Origin: Bradyrhizobium sp. CCH5-F6
GTDB lineage: Bacteria > Pseudomonadota > Alphaproteobacteria > Rhizobiales > Xanthobacteraceae
Assembly (NCBI RefSeq): GCF_001556045.1
Contig: NZ_LSIC01000121.1
Span: 1 to 64,000, forward strand
Direction: 5' to 3'
DNA: 64,000 nucleotides
Shown here: piece after piece, positions 41,016 to 49,228 of the stretch
How positions within the stretch are numbered: the first letter of the stretch is position 1
How the letters are laid out: the number at the start of each line of letters is the position of its first letter
Notes under the pieces: generated by a model
The model's database searches: none
Seen by the model: the letters and a program-made list of their open reading frames with translations, nothing else
Told to the model about the DNA's origin: nothing
Made by a program: the position numbers and the translations under genes

Positions 41016-41984
41016 ATGCAGCCCGAACCGATCCTCGATCTCGCTCATCTCGGCCACATGGAGCTGTTGACGCCCAAGCCGGACGAGAGCCTCAAGTTCT
41101 TCGTCGACGTCATGGGCATGACCGTCAGTGGACAGAAGGGCGAGTCGGTCTACTTGCGCGGCTGGGACGACTATGAGCGCTATTCGCTCAAGCTCACGGC
41201 GTCGAAAACGTCGGGCATGGGTCACATGGCGCTGCGCGCGCGCAGCCAGCAGGCGCTGGAGCGCCGCGTTGCCGCGCTGAAAGGGTCCGGTTTCGACATC
41301 GGCTGGATCGACGGCGACATGGGGCAGGGGCCGACCTTCCGCTGCCGTGATCCCGATGGACACATCGTCGAGCTCTATTACGAGACCGAATGGTATCAGG
41401 CGCCGCCGGAGCTCAAGCCGGCGCTGAAGAACCAGGCGCAACGCTTTCCCGCCCGCGGCGTCAATGTGCGCCGCCTCGACCATCTCAACTGCCTCGCCGT
41501 CGATATCAAGGCCAACCGCGAGTTCTTCGAGACCTATCTCGGCTGCCGTCTCACCGAGCAGATTGTGCTCAATGACGGCCGGGAAGCGGCGATGTGGCTG
41601 ACGATGTCGAACAAGAGCTACGACTTCGCCTATTCGCTCGACCATTCCGGCGTGCCCGGCCGCTTCCACCACGTGACCTATGCGCTCGACAGCCGCGAGG
41701 AGATTTTGCGAGCCGCCGACATCTTTCTGGAGAATGGGGTGCACATCGAGACCGGACCGCACAAGCACGCGATCCAGCAGACCTTCTTCCTCTATGTCTA
41801 CGAGCCCGGCGGCAACCGCGTCGAGGTCGCCAATGCCGGCGCGCGGCTCATTCTTGCGCCCGACTGGAAGCCGATCGTATGGACCGAGGAGGAGCGCAAG
41901 AAGGGCCAGGCGTGGGGATTGAAGACGATCGAGTCGTTCCACACCCATGGCACGCCGCCGGTGGAGATCAAGACGCACACCTAA
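41016..41984 (+). CDS. Extradiol ring-cleavage dioxygenase, type I (VOC fold)
   Basis: A protein of 322 residues with two tandem vicinal-oxygen-chelate domains, as in catechol 2,3-dioxygenases. The iron ligands of the C-terminal domain are recognisable: His in RRLDHLNCLA, His in GRFHHVTYAL and Glu in NRVEVANAG. It should cleave a catechol-like ring next to one hydroxyl; the real substrate is unknown. ATG 41016 is chosen because CTGGAGGA lies 5 bases upstream (an ATG at 40992 lacks one). It converges on and overlaps the NicB-like gene by 4 bases. Its place in a reductive N-heterocycle island is puzzling. Confidence 0.85.
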   Translation: MQPEPILDLAHLGHMELLTPKPDESLKFFVDVMGMTVSGQKGESVYLRGWDDYERYSLKLTASKTSGMGHMALRARSQQALERRVAALKGSGFDIGWIDGDMGQGPTFRCRDPDGHIVELYYETEWYQAPPELKPALKNQAQRFPARGVNVRRLDHLNCLAVDIKANREFFETYLGCRLTEQIVLNDGREAAMWLTMSNKSYDFAYSLDHSGVPGRFHHVTYALDSREEILRAADIFLENGVHIETGPHKHAIQQTFFLYVYEPGGNRVEVANAGARLILAPDWKPIVWTEEERKKGQAWGLKTIESFHTHGTPPVEIKTHT

Positions 41985-44900
41985 TGTGTGGGCGCCCGCA
42001 CTCGCGCGATCGTCTCGCGCACACCCGTCCAGGCTGGCTTGTCCGGCGCGAACTGCTTGCGCAGGAAGGTGACGAGCTCCTCGACCTGCGCGTCGTTCAT
42101 GCTGCCCTTGAAGGCGGGCATGTAGCCGAGGTCGCTGGTGACCGGTTCGGCGATCCCATGCAGGATCACCTGCACCAGATTATCCGCAGTCGCGCTGTGC
42201 AGATTGCTGTTGAGCGCGAGCGAGGGGCGGCTGCCGAACAGCGGCAGGCCACCGACCTCGTGGCACACAGCGCAGGCGCCAAGATAGAGTCGGGCCCCCG
42301 AGGAAGAGGCGACGGTAACCTGCGTTGCGCTCTCGAGCTTTGCCGCGAGTACTTCCTGTGCCTGCCGGTCGGTCGCGGTGTCGTTGAACGAGTTGAGGTA
42401 GACCGCCATCGCGCGGATGTCCTGATCGGGCAGGGCCTTGAGGTCCCGGACGATCGGCGCCATCGGGCCGGCCGCGACGCCGTGATAGCGCGAATGGCCG
42501 GTGCGCAAATAGGCGAAGATCTCGTCCTCGTTCCATGGAATCGGCGCGCGCGAGAGTGACGTCAACGCCGGCGCCTCCCAGCCCTCAGCAAAGCCGCCGG
42601 CAAGATAGGCTTCGCGCTGCTCGGCGCCGAGCGCGTTGCGCGGCGAATGGCAGGCGCTGCAATGGCCGAGGCTCTCGACCAGATAGGCGCCGCGATTCCA
42701 GACCTCGGATTGGGCTGGATCGGGCTTGAACTCGCGCGCCTGGTGGAACAGCGCGTTCCAGCCCGCGAGCAGCGGGCGCAAATTGAACGGGAAGGCGAGC
42801 TTGTTGTCCGGCGTCGTCGCGCGCACCGCAGGCTGGGCCATCAGGTAGGCGTATAGCGCCTGCATGTCGGCATCGCTGGTTTTTGCAAAATGCGTGTAGG
42901 GGAAGGCTGGGTAGAGCTGCCGCCCGTCGCGATGCAGCCCGTCGCGCATGGCGCGCTCGAAGGCAGGGTAGGACCAGGCGCCGATGCCGGTCTCGACGTC
43001 TGGCGTGATGTTGGTCGCGTAGATCGTCCCGAACGGCGTCTGAAGCGCGCGGCCGCCGGCGTTGGGCGCGCCGCCGGTCGAGGTGTGGCACTCCGCGCAA
43101 TTGCCGAGCGCCGCGAGCAGCTCTCCGCGCGCGATCGTCGCCGCGGAATAGACTGACGCGTCGGGGCGCGCGATGGGTGCAATCGCACGCCCGGGCAGCA
43201 GCGCCGCGCCGACGCCGATTGCAGCCGTGCAGAGAGCTGCAATGGCCGTGAAGACGCCGGCGCGTTTTGCGAACGGGTTTTGCCAGACGCGAGCCGGCTG
43301 CGACGCCGCGGGAGCGGGAAGGGCCTGCGGTGTCGCCGGTGCATCGCCGTGCAGGCCTTTGAGGATGCGCTCAGGCGTGAACGGCGGTTCGCGAAAGCGC
43401 ACACCTGTTGCATCGAAGATCGCGTTGGCGATCGCCGCCGCGCTCGGCACCGAGGCGGATTCGCCGACGCCGAGCGGCGGCTGATCCTGACGCGGCAGCA
43501 TCAGGACGTCGATCTTGGGCACGTCGGGGAAGGGGATGATCGGATAGGCGCCCCATTCGCGCGCCGCCACCGCGCCGCGTTCGAACGAGACCTCCTCCAT
43601 CAGCGCTCGGCTGGTGGACTGGATGACGTTGCCGTGAATCTGGTGACGCACGCCGTCCGGATTGATCATCAGGCCGGAGTCCTGTCCCGCGACGACGCGC
43701 GTGACGCTGACATCGCCGGTCGTCTTGTTTACGGCGACGTCGGCCACCCAGGCCGACCAGGCCGCGCCATAACCGGGAAACTTGCTGTGGACATAGAGCG
43801 CATAGGCAAAGCCGCGCCCGTGCACGACTTCGCCGTCTTTCTCCTCGCGGACCGGCCGGGGCTTCCAGCCGGCACGCTCAGCCACTGCATTGACCAGGTC
43901 GATAGCGCGCTGGTCTTTCAGATAGCGAAGGCGATATTCGATCGGGTCGACGCCGGCCTCGGTCGCGGCTTCATCGATGTAGGATTCGTGCGCGAAGGTG
44001 TTCGGCAGCGCGGAGACACCGCGAAACCAGGAGGCACGCACAATCGGCGCCATGTCATGGGCAACGACGCGCATGTTGTCGTAATCGTAGGGCGGGATCG
44101 CGGTGCGGTCGCCCATCTGGAGCACCGCGGGATCCGGCGAGATGCGCCCGGTCAGCAGCAGCGCCAGCGTCGGCGCGGCGTTCGAGGGATAGCGCGTGGC
44201 GAGATCGTAACCGGCAACGCCGCCGTCGGCATCGAGCCCGCCGTTGACGTCGATGAGCTGCGCGGTGCCTTTGGGCTCCCAGGCGTGCTCCTGCTCGCGT
44301 GTCAATTGCACGCGCACGGGCCGGCCGACCGCGCGTGACAGCAGCAGCGCGTCGGCGGTGACGTCGTCGGCGCAGTTGCGGCCGTAGCAGCCGGCGGCTT
44401 CGAGCCGGATCACCTCGATCTCGCTCTCGGGGCGCTCGATCAGCAGCGCCAGATCGGTCCGCAGCACGTGCGGGTTTTGCGTGCCCGACCAGACGCGGAC
44501 ATTGCCGTCCCTGTAGTCGGCGACGGCACAGGACGGGCCGATCGAGGCGTGCATCTGATACGGCCAGAGATAAGTGCGCTGCATCGGCTTGGCCGCGCCT
44601 GATATCGCCGCATCGACATCGCCCTTGTCGATCAGCGTGCGCGGCGGCGTCGATGGATTGGCGCGCAGGGCCCTTTCGACGTCGGCAAGGTCGGTGAGAG
44701 TTGGCGTCGGCTTCCAGCTCACCTTGAGCTGCTCTGCCGCGCGGATCGCATTCTCCTCGCGCTCGGCGACGATGCCGACGAAATCACCGATGCGCACCAC
44801 GGCGATGATGCCGGGAATGTCGCGCACCGAGGATTCATCGACGGCGAGCAGGCTGGTTCCGACGAACGGTCCGGCATCGACGCCGGCATAAGGCGGCCGT

Positions 44901-45514
44901 ACGACGCGGCCGTGCAGCATGCCAGGTACGCGGATGTCGTGCACGAAGGTCAGCTCGCCCGTGGCCTTGGCCGGCAGATCCACGCGCGGCATCGACTGGC
45001 CGACGATCGCGTAGTCGCCGACAGGTTTGACCGCGACATCGTCGGCCAGCTCGAGCCGGATCTCTTCGCCACCAATCAACTCGCCATAGCTGACGGTGCG
45101 GTTGTCGTGCCCGCGCACGAGGCCGTCCTCGATCCTGAGTTCGGCAGCCGGCAGCTCCAGCTGCTCGGCCGCGCGCGCGATCAGGAAGTGCCTCGCCTGC
45201 GCCGCGGCCTTGCGCAGGGGCACGGCCGTGATCTGGATGGTTTCGCTGGCGATCGTCGCGCCCTGGTTCGGCACCACAGCCGTGTCGCCGAGCACGACCA
45301 CGACGCGCGCAAAGGAAACGTCGAGCTCTTCTGCGACGATCTGGCCGAGCGCCGTGCGGATGCCGGTGCCGAGATCCACGTGGCCGTTATAGGCGGTGAC
45401 CGAGCCGTCCGCGGTGATGCGCACGAAGGTCTCGGACGTGACCTCGTCCACCGTGCGGACGACGACGAGCGAGCCGGATGGCCGCTCAGCTTCGTTCGAA
45501 ACAGGGGAGGCCAT
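41981..45514 (-). CDS. NicB-like molybdopterin hydroxylase subunit with three fused cytochrome c domains
   Basis: A protein of 1177 residues. Residues 1-730 are a xanthine-dehydrogenase-family Mo-cofactor subunit (NGHVDLGTGIRTALGQIVAEEL near the start; GRNCADDVTADALLLSRAVGRPVRV; GVGESASVPSAAAIANAI). A membrane-anchor-like helix (AGVFTAIAALCTAAIGVGAAL) then leads to three cytochrome c domains with CAECH, CSACH and CAVCH (encoded near 43085-43107, 42645-42665 and 42256-42276). This layout is that of nicotinate hydroxylase NicB of Pseudomonas putida and related isoquinoline oxidoreductases, which lack a FAD subunit and pass electrons to cytochromes. Its ATG overlaps the stop of the 2Fe-2S subunit gene (TGATG). 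The precise substrate cannot be read from sequence. Confidence 0.85.
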   Translation of the reverse strand: MASPVSNEAERPSGSLVVVRTVDEVTSETFVRITADGSVTAYNGHVDLGTGIRTALGQIVAEELDVSFARVVVVLGDTAVVPNQGATIASETIQITAVPLRKAAAQARHFLIARAAEQLELPAAELRIEDGLVRGHDNRTVSYGELIGGEEIRLELADDVAVKPVGDYAIVGQSMPRVDLPAKATGELTFVHDIRVPGMLHGRVVRPPYAGVDAGPFVGTSLLAVDESSVRDIPGIIAVVRIGDFVGIVAEREENAIRAAEQLKVSWKPTPTLTDLADVERALRANPSTPPRTLIDKGDVDAAISGAAKPMQRTYLWPYQMHASIGPSCAVADYRDGNVRVWSGTQNPHVLRTDLALLIERPESEIEVIRLEAAGCYGRNCADDVTADALLLSRAVGRPVRVQLTREQEHAWEPKGTAQLIDVNGGLDADGGVAGYDLATRYPSNAAPTLALLLTGRISPDPAVLQMGDRTAIPPYDYDNMRVVAHDMAPIVRASWFRGVSALPNTFAHESYIDEAATEAGVDPIEYRLRYLKDQRAIDLVNAVAERAGWKPRPVREEKDGEVVHGRGFAYALYVHSKFPGYGAAWSAWVADVAVNKTTGDVSVTRVVAGQDSGLMINPDGVRHQIHGNVIQSTSRALMEEVSFERGAVAAREWGAYPIIPFPDVPKIDVLMLPRQDQPPLGVGESASVPSAAAIANAIFDATGVRFREPPFTPERILKGLHGDAPATPQALPAPAASQPARVWQNPFAKRAGVFTAIAALCTAAIGVGAALLPGRAIAPIARPDASVYSAATIARGELLAALGNCAECHTSTGGAPNAGGRALQTPFGTIYATNITPDVETGIGAWSYPAFERAMRDGLHRDGRQLYPAFPYTHFAKTSDADMQALYAYLMAQPAVRATTPDNKLAFPFNLRPLLAGWNALFHQAREFKPDPAQSEVWNRGAYLVESLGHCSACHSPRNALGAEQREAYLAGGFAEGWEAPALTSLSRAPIPWNEDEIFAYLRTGHSRYHGVAAGPMAPIVRDLKALPDQDIRAMAVYLNSFNDTATDRQAQEVLAAKLESATQVTVASSSGARLYLGACAVCHEVGGLPLFGSRPSLALNSNLHSATADNLVQVILHGIAEPVTSDLGYMPAFKGSMNDAQVEELVTFLRKQFAPDKPAWTGVRETIARVRAPTH

Positions 45515-45996
45515 CAATCCGCGGCCTCGGTGAGCTGACCCGATGCGCGCATCACCGAGCGCAGGATCTCGACATGAGTGCCGCAGCGGCAGAGATTGTA
45601 GCGCAGCGCCGCGAGCGCCTCCTGCTCGGTCGGCCGTGGATTGATCGCGAGCAGTGCCTTGGTGGTCATGATCATGCCGTTGAGACAGTAGCCGCATTGT
45701 GCGGCCTGCTCGTCGATGAAAGCTTGTTGGACGACGTCAGGCGCGTCGCGTTTGCCCAGCCCTTCGAGCGTCACGATGTCGCGGCCGGCGCAGCCGCTCA
45801 CCGGAATCACGCAGGAGCGCGCCGCCGTGCCGTCGATCAGGACAGTGCAGGTGCCGCATTCACCGAGACCGCAACCATATTTCGGGCCGTTGAGCGCGAG
45901 ATCGTTGCGCAGCACATAGAGCAGCGGCGTGTCCCGCGCGGCCGTCACCTCGTGGATCCTGCCGTTCACGGTGAGGCGGATCGGTGTCTGCTTCAT
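45514..45996 (-). CDS. NicA-like [2Fe-2S] subunit of molybdenum hydroxylase
   Basis: A protein of 160 residues. The plant-type ferredoxin cluster is CGLGECGTCTVLIDGTAARSC, and the second cluster is CGYCLNGMI...YNLCRCGTH. These are the two [2Fe-2S] centres that relay electrons from the Mo site. Size and fusion partner match NicA/IorA. ATG 45996 follows GGGAGCAAGG; the longer frame upstream runs through the operator and is rejected. It is the first gene of the leftward transcript. Confidence 0.88.
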   Translation of the reverse strand: MKQTPIRLTVNGRIHEVTAARDTPLLYVLRNDLALNGPKYGCGLGECGTCTVLIDGTAARSCVIPVSGCAGRDIVTLEGLGKRDAPDVVQQAFIDEQAAQCGYCLNGMIMTTKALLAINPRPTEQEALAALRYNLCRCGTHVEILRSVMRASGQLTEAAD

Positions 45997-46040
45997 CCTT
46001 GCTCCCCAGCTCCGCGTGGAATTCAACGCCGCGACGATAC

Positions 46041-46056
46041 CGTTTGTACACAAACG
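46041..46056 (-). promoter_or_regulatory. Operator-like palindrome, leftward promoter of nicAB-like operon
   Basis: CGTTTGT-AC-ACAAACG, 7-base perfect arms around 2 bases, 45 bases upstream of the 2Fe-2S subunit start. Read leftward it sits in the 16-base spacer between TTGCAC and TATCGT, so a bound protein would block RNA polymerase. It shares the form CRTTNGT-AY-ACNAAYG with the sites at 46195 and 56510. Confidence 0.65.
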
Positions 46057-46164
46057 TGCAAGCGGCGCATGCCGCACTGCAGCGCGATTGCCTTCTTTGT
46101 GGACAAGGCGCGTAGGCAAATGAGGCTTTATGCGGCAGCGGCATCTTTTGCATTGCACCGCCGC

Positions 46165-46210
46165 TTGACAGCTGCGGGGGACCGCGCGCAACATCGTTCG
46201 TATACGAATG
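46165..46210 (+). promoter_or_regulatory. Rightward promoter and operator before reductase operon
   Basis: A perfect -35 TTGACA at 46165-46170 is followed by the operator CGTTCGT-AT-ACGAATG at 46195-46210, whose core TTCGTATACGAA is a perfect 12-base palindrome (flanks extend it to 18 of 20 matches, 46193-46212). The operator would cover the transcription start. Repression by a MarR-type dimer fits. Confidence 0.65.
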
Positions 46211-46237
46211 ATAACCGCAGTGTCAGCTGGCCCCGAC

Positions 46238-47695
46238 ATGGTGATTGAAACGACGAGCGCCGTCATCGACAAGATCCGCTGCGATGCTTGTCCGGTGATG
46301 TGCTACATCAAGCCGGGCGCAGCGGGTGCTTGCGACCGCTACGCCAATCACGACGGCAAGCTCGTCCGTGTCGATCCGCATGTGATCCTGGAGCGCACGG
46401 TCTCGCATGGCGGCAAGCTCGTCCCGTTCAGCCGCACCGAAGACTGGGACGGCAAGATCGTCCACGAACCCTCGACCTTCGTGACCGCGATCGGCGCGGG
46501 CACGACCTATCCCGACTACAAGCCGGCACCGTTCATCGTCTCCGCTGAGGTCGACGGCGTCGACATGGTGACCGTGGTCACCGAGGGCATCTTCTCTTAT
46601 TGCGGGATCAAGGTGAAGATCGACACCGATCGCTATCTTGGTCCGGAGACCGCGACCGTGCGCGCGCAGGGCGAGGCCGTCGGCCACGTCACGACCAGCG
46701 AGTATGGTTCGCAGATGCTGTCGCTCGGCGGCGTTCATCATCTCACCGGCGGCTCCAAGAAGGAGGGCCGTGTCACCTGCGACACGCTGATGGATCTCGC
46801 CAATTGCAAGGCGGTCGAGCTGACCATTGACGGTGGCGCCACGGTGGTGGTCCAGGCCGGGCAGCCGCCGATCGTCAACGGCATGAAAGAAGAGCGCATG
46901 CGCGTCGGCTGCGGTTCGGCGACGATCGGCATGTTCGCCAAGCAATGGCACGGCAAGGTCGACGAGGTCGTGGTCGTCGACGACCACATCACCGGCGTGC
47001 TCTCGGAGCATCAGGCGGGCAAGCTGCTCGACATCGCCGACACCGGCATCAAGATGAAAGGACGGCGCTCGACGCCCGGCCGCTATTTCCAGGTCGCCGA
47101 TCCCGGCACGGGCTGGGGCGGCACCAACATTTCCGATCCCTTGTCGATCCTCGGTCCCTTCGATTCCAAGGAAGCAAGGCCCGGTCTGACCATGCTGATG
47201 GTCTCCACCACCGGCGAGCATTCGTCGTACTACGTGCTCGACGAGGCCTTGAAGCCGATCGAGACCGAGATGCCGGCGGAGTTGAGGTTCTCGGTCGAGC
47301 GTATCCAGGAAAACTGCGAGCCCGCGTTGTGCACCGTGCTGTTCATGGCCGGGGCCGGCGGTTCCTTGCGGGCAGGTGTCACCGACAATCCGGTTCGGCT
47401 GACGCGTTCAGTCAAGGATGCGCTGACCCGTGTCACCAGCGGCGGCGCGCCGGTCTATGTCTGGCCCGGCGGTGGCATCACCTACATGGTTGATGTGACG
47501 CAGATGCCGTCAGGCGCGTTCGGCTATGTGCCGACGCCGGCCCTTGTCGCGCCGATCGAATTCACCATGAAGCTGTCCGACTACGCTGCGCTCGGCGGCC
47601 ACATGGATTATGTGAAGCCGCTCTCCGAGGTGCAGAACGGCGACGATGTTCGCCAGCTGCCGTGGCAGAATCCGATCCCGGGACCGCGGGCATGA
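46238..47695 (+). CDS. 6-hydroxynicotinate reductase-like iron-sulfur protein
   Basis: A protein of 485 residues. The N-terminus has a ferredoxin-like cysteine set, RCDACPVMCYIKPGAAGACDR (Cys15, 18, 22, 32). Later cysteines (YCGIK, VTCDTLMDLANC, GCGSATIG, NCEPALC) could bind more clusters. The overall length and style match what I know as 6-hydroxynicotinate reductase (Hnr, ferredoxin-dependent), which reduces the pyridone ring to 1,4,5,6-tetrahydro-6-oxonicotinate in Eubacterium barkeri. The assignment is supported strongly by the linked enamidase. ATG 46238 is used because the ATG at 46208 lies inside the operator. It overlaps the UPF0280 gene by ATGA. Confidence 0.62.
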   Translation: MVIETTSAVIDKIRCDACPVMCYIKPGAAGACDRYANHDGKLVRVDPHVILERTVSHGGKLVPFSRTEDWDGKIVHEPSTFVTAIGAGTTYPDYKPAPFIVSAEVDGVDMVTVVTEGIFSYCGIKVKIDTDRYLGPETATVRAQGEAVGHVTTSEYGSQMLSLGGVHHLTGGSKKEGRVTCDTLMDLANCKAVELTIDGGATVVVQAGQPPIVNGMKEERMRVGCGSATIGMFAKQWHGKVDEVVVVDDHITGVLSEHQAGKLLDIADTGIKMKGRRSTPGRYFQVADPGTGWGGTNISDPLSILGPFDSKEARPGLTMLMVSTTGEHSSYYVLDEALKPIETEMPAELRFSVERIQENCEPALCTVLFMAGAGGSLRAGVTDNPVRLTRSVKDALTRVTSGGAPVYVWPGGGITYMVDVTQMPSGAFGYVPTPALVAPIEFTMKLSDYAALGGHMDYVKPLSEVQNGDDVRQLPWQNPIPGPRA

Positions 47696-48588
47696 CAAGG
47701 TTCCCGCAAATCGCATTGCTGTCTGATGGCCGGCGGCTGCATTTGCAGGATGGTCCGATCGATCTGATCGTCGAGGCGAGGGGGCGCGAAGACGAGGTGC
47801 GGGGGGCCTACGAGGCTGCGGCGCGCCGGTTCACCGGGCTTCTCGACGAGCTCTGTGCGGAACTGCCGGCATTGCGGTCGGCCGCTGAGAAGCGGACTTC
47901 GCTGCAGGGCGTTGTGGCACGTCGGATGCACGCCGCGGTGGCGCCCTATGCCGCTGATTGCTTCATCACGCCGATGGCGGCTGTTGCCGGCAGCGTGGCC
48001 GAGGAGATTCTCGGCGCGATGCTCCGCGTTGCCACGCTTGATCGCGCTTACGTCAACAATGGTGGCGACATCGCGCTTCATCTCGGCCAAGGCGAGCATT
48101 TTTCGCTCGGCTTGATGGATCGGCCCGACCGCGACGGCGTGATGCGGACGATGCGGATCGATGCGCATGACCCGGCGCGGGGCATCGCGACCAGCGGACG
48201 CCACGGCCGCAGCTTTTCGCTCGGGATCGCCGATGCCGTGACGGTGCTGGCGGCAACCGCATCGCAGGCCGATGCGGCGGCGACGGTGATCGCCAATGCC
48301 GTCGACCTGCCCGGGCATCCCGCCATCATCCGGAAACCAGCGAACGAGCTTCAGCCGGACAACGATCTGGGCACGCGCCTCGTCACCCGCGACGTCGGCG
48401 AGCTGTCTCACAACGAGATAGCCCGCGCGCTCGAATCTGGCGCGGAACGTGCACGGAAATTGTTCGATCGCGGCCTGATCGAGGGTGCCGTGTTGCAGCT
48501 TTGTGGTGATATGCTTGTCATCGGACCGATAGAGATTGAACGGCAACGATCGCGCCCGCTCACGCTGGAGAACGCGGTTGATGCCTGA
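47692..48588 (+). CDS. UPF0280 family protein (ApbE-like fold)
   Basis: A protein of 298 residues. ApbE-related signatures: DCFITPMAAVAGSVAEEIL, AYVNNGGDIALHL, GIATSGRHGRSFSLGIADAVTVLA. ApbE proteins attach FMN covalently to partner proteins; UPF0280 members keep the fold but have no proven function known to me. Translation is coupled to the reductase gene (ATGA overlap), and the clostridial 6-hydroxynicotinate reductase carries covalent flavin. A role in maturing the reductase is therefore an attractive inference. The open frame extends 30 bases further upstream, but ATG 47692 fits the overlap. Confidence 0.8.
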   Translation: MTRFPQIALLSDGRRLHLQDGPIDLIVEARGREDEVRGAYEAAARRFTGLLDELCAELPALRSAAEKRTSLQGVVARRMHAAVAPYAADCFITPMAAVAGSVAEEILGAMLRVATLDRAYVNNGGDIALHLGQGEHFSLGLMDRPDRDGVMRTMRIDAHDPARGIATSGRHGRSFSLGIADAVTVLAATASQADAAATVIANAVDLPGHPAIIRKPANELQPDNDLGTRLVTRDVGELSHNEIARALESGAERARKLFDRGLIEGAVLQLCGDMLVIGPIEIERQRSRPLTLENAVDA

Positions 48589-48614
48589 ACAGGGAAGAGC
48601 TTGAGGACCCAATC

Positions 48615-49199
48615 ATGAGCGCGATCATCCGCAAGATCGTCACCGTCGTCGAAGAGACGCAGATGGAGATGGGCCGGCAGGTGTCGCCGCCGACCCGGCG
48701 TGCGGCTGCGATTGCCGTGATCGAGAATCCCTTTGCCGGGAGATATGTCGAGGATCTCTCGCCGCTGATCGCGATCGGCGAGGAGCTCGGCGAGCTGCTG
48801 TCAAAGCGCGCAGTAGCTGCGCTCGGCATCGATGGCGCCAAGGCGCAGAGCTATGGCAAGGCGGCCGCGGTCGGCGAGAACGGCGAGCTGGAGCATGCCG
48901 CCGCCATCCTTCACCCGAAGATGGGCGCGCCGGTGCGAAAGGTGCTGACCAAGGGTGCAGCGCTGATCCCGTCCTCGAAGAAGCGCGGTGGTCCGGGCGC
49001 GACGCTCGACATTCCGCTCGGCCACAAGGATGCTGCCTTCGTGCGCAGTCACTTCGACGGCATGGAAGTGCAGATCAACGACGCGCCGCGTGCCAACGAG
49101 ATCATGGTCGCGGTCGCCGTCACCGACAGCGGCCGTCCGCTGCCGCGCGTCGGCGGGCTGACGGTCGCGGAGATCAAGGGCGAAGACGGTCTGAGATAA
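48615..49199 (+). CDS. DUF1185 'amino acid synthesis' family protein
   Basis: A protein of 194 residues, beginning MSAIIRKIVTVVEETQMEMG, with AIAVIENPFAGRYVEDLSPLI, GENGELEHAAAILHPKMGAPVR and PLGHKDAAFVRSHFDGMEV. These match DUF1185, whose name is historical; the activity is not established. GAGG is about 8 bases upstream. It is in the reductase operon, 26 bases after UPF0280, so it probably works on an intermediate of this pathway (ring-opened product or isomer). Confidence 0.8.
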   Translation: MSAIIRKIVTVVEETQMEMGRQVSPPTRRAAAIAVIENPFAGRYVEDLSPLIAIGEELGELLSKRAVAALGIDGAKAQSYGKAAAVGENGELEHAAAILHPKMGAPVRKVLTKGAALIPSSKKRGGPGATLDIPLGHKDAAFVRSHFDGMEVQINDAPRANEIMVAVAVTDSGRPLPRVGGLTVAEIKGEDGLR

Positions 49200-49228
49200 G
49201 ACGTAGAGATTTCAAACTGGAGGTTGGG

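Noticed and set aside
44912..45538. Forward ORFs opposite the NicB-like gene
   Set aside because: They are antisense shadows; the reverse strand has continuous Mo-hydroxylase motifs over the whole interval.
46208..46237. ATG at 46208 as start of the reductase-like gene
   Set aside because: It lies inside the predicted operator and transcription start region; ATG 46238 is consistent with leader length.
47490..47530. SGA motif in the reductase C-terminus as a flavin attachment site
   Set aside because: It reads PSGAF, without Thr/Ser after Ala and without the properly spaced Asp of ApbE acceptor motifs, so it is not claimed as a site.
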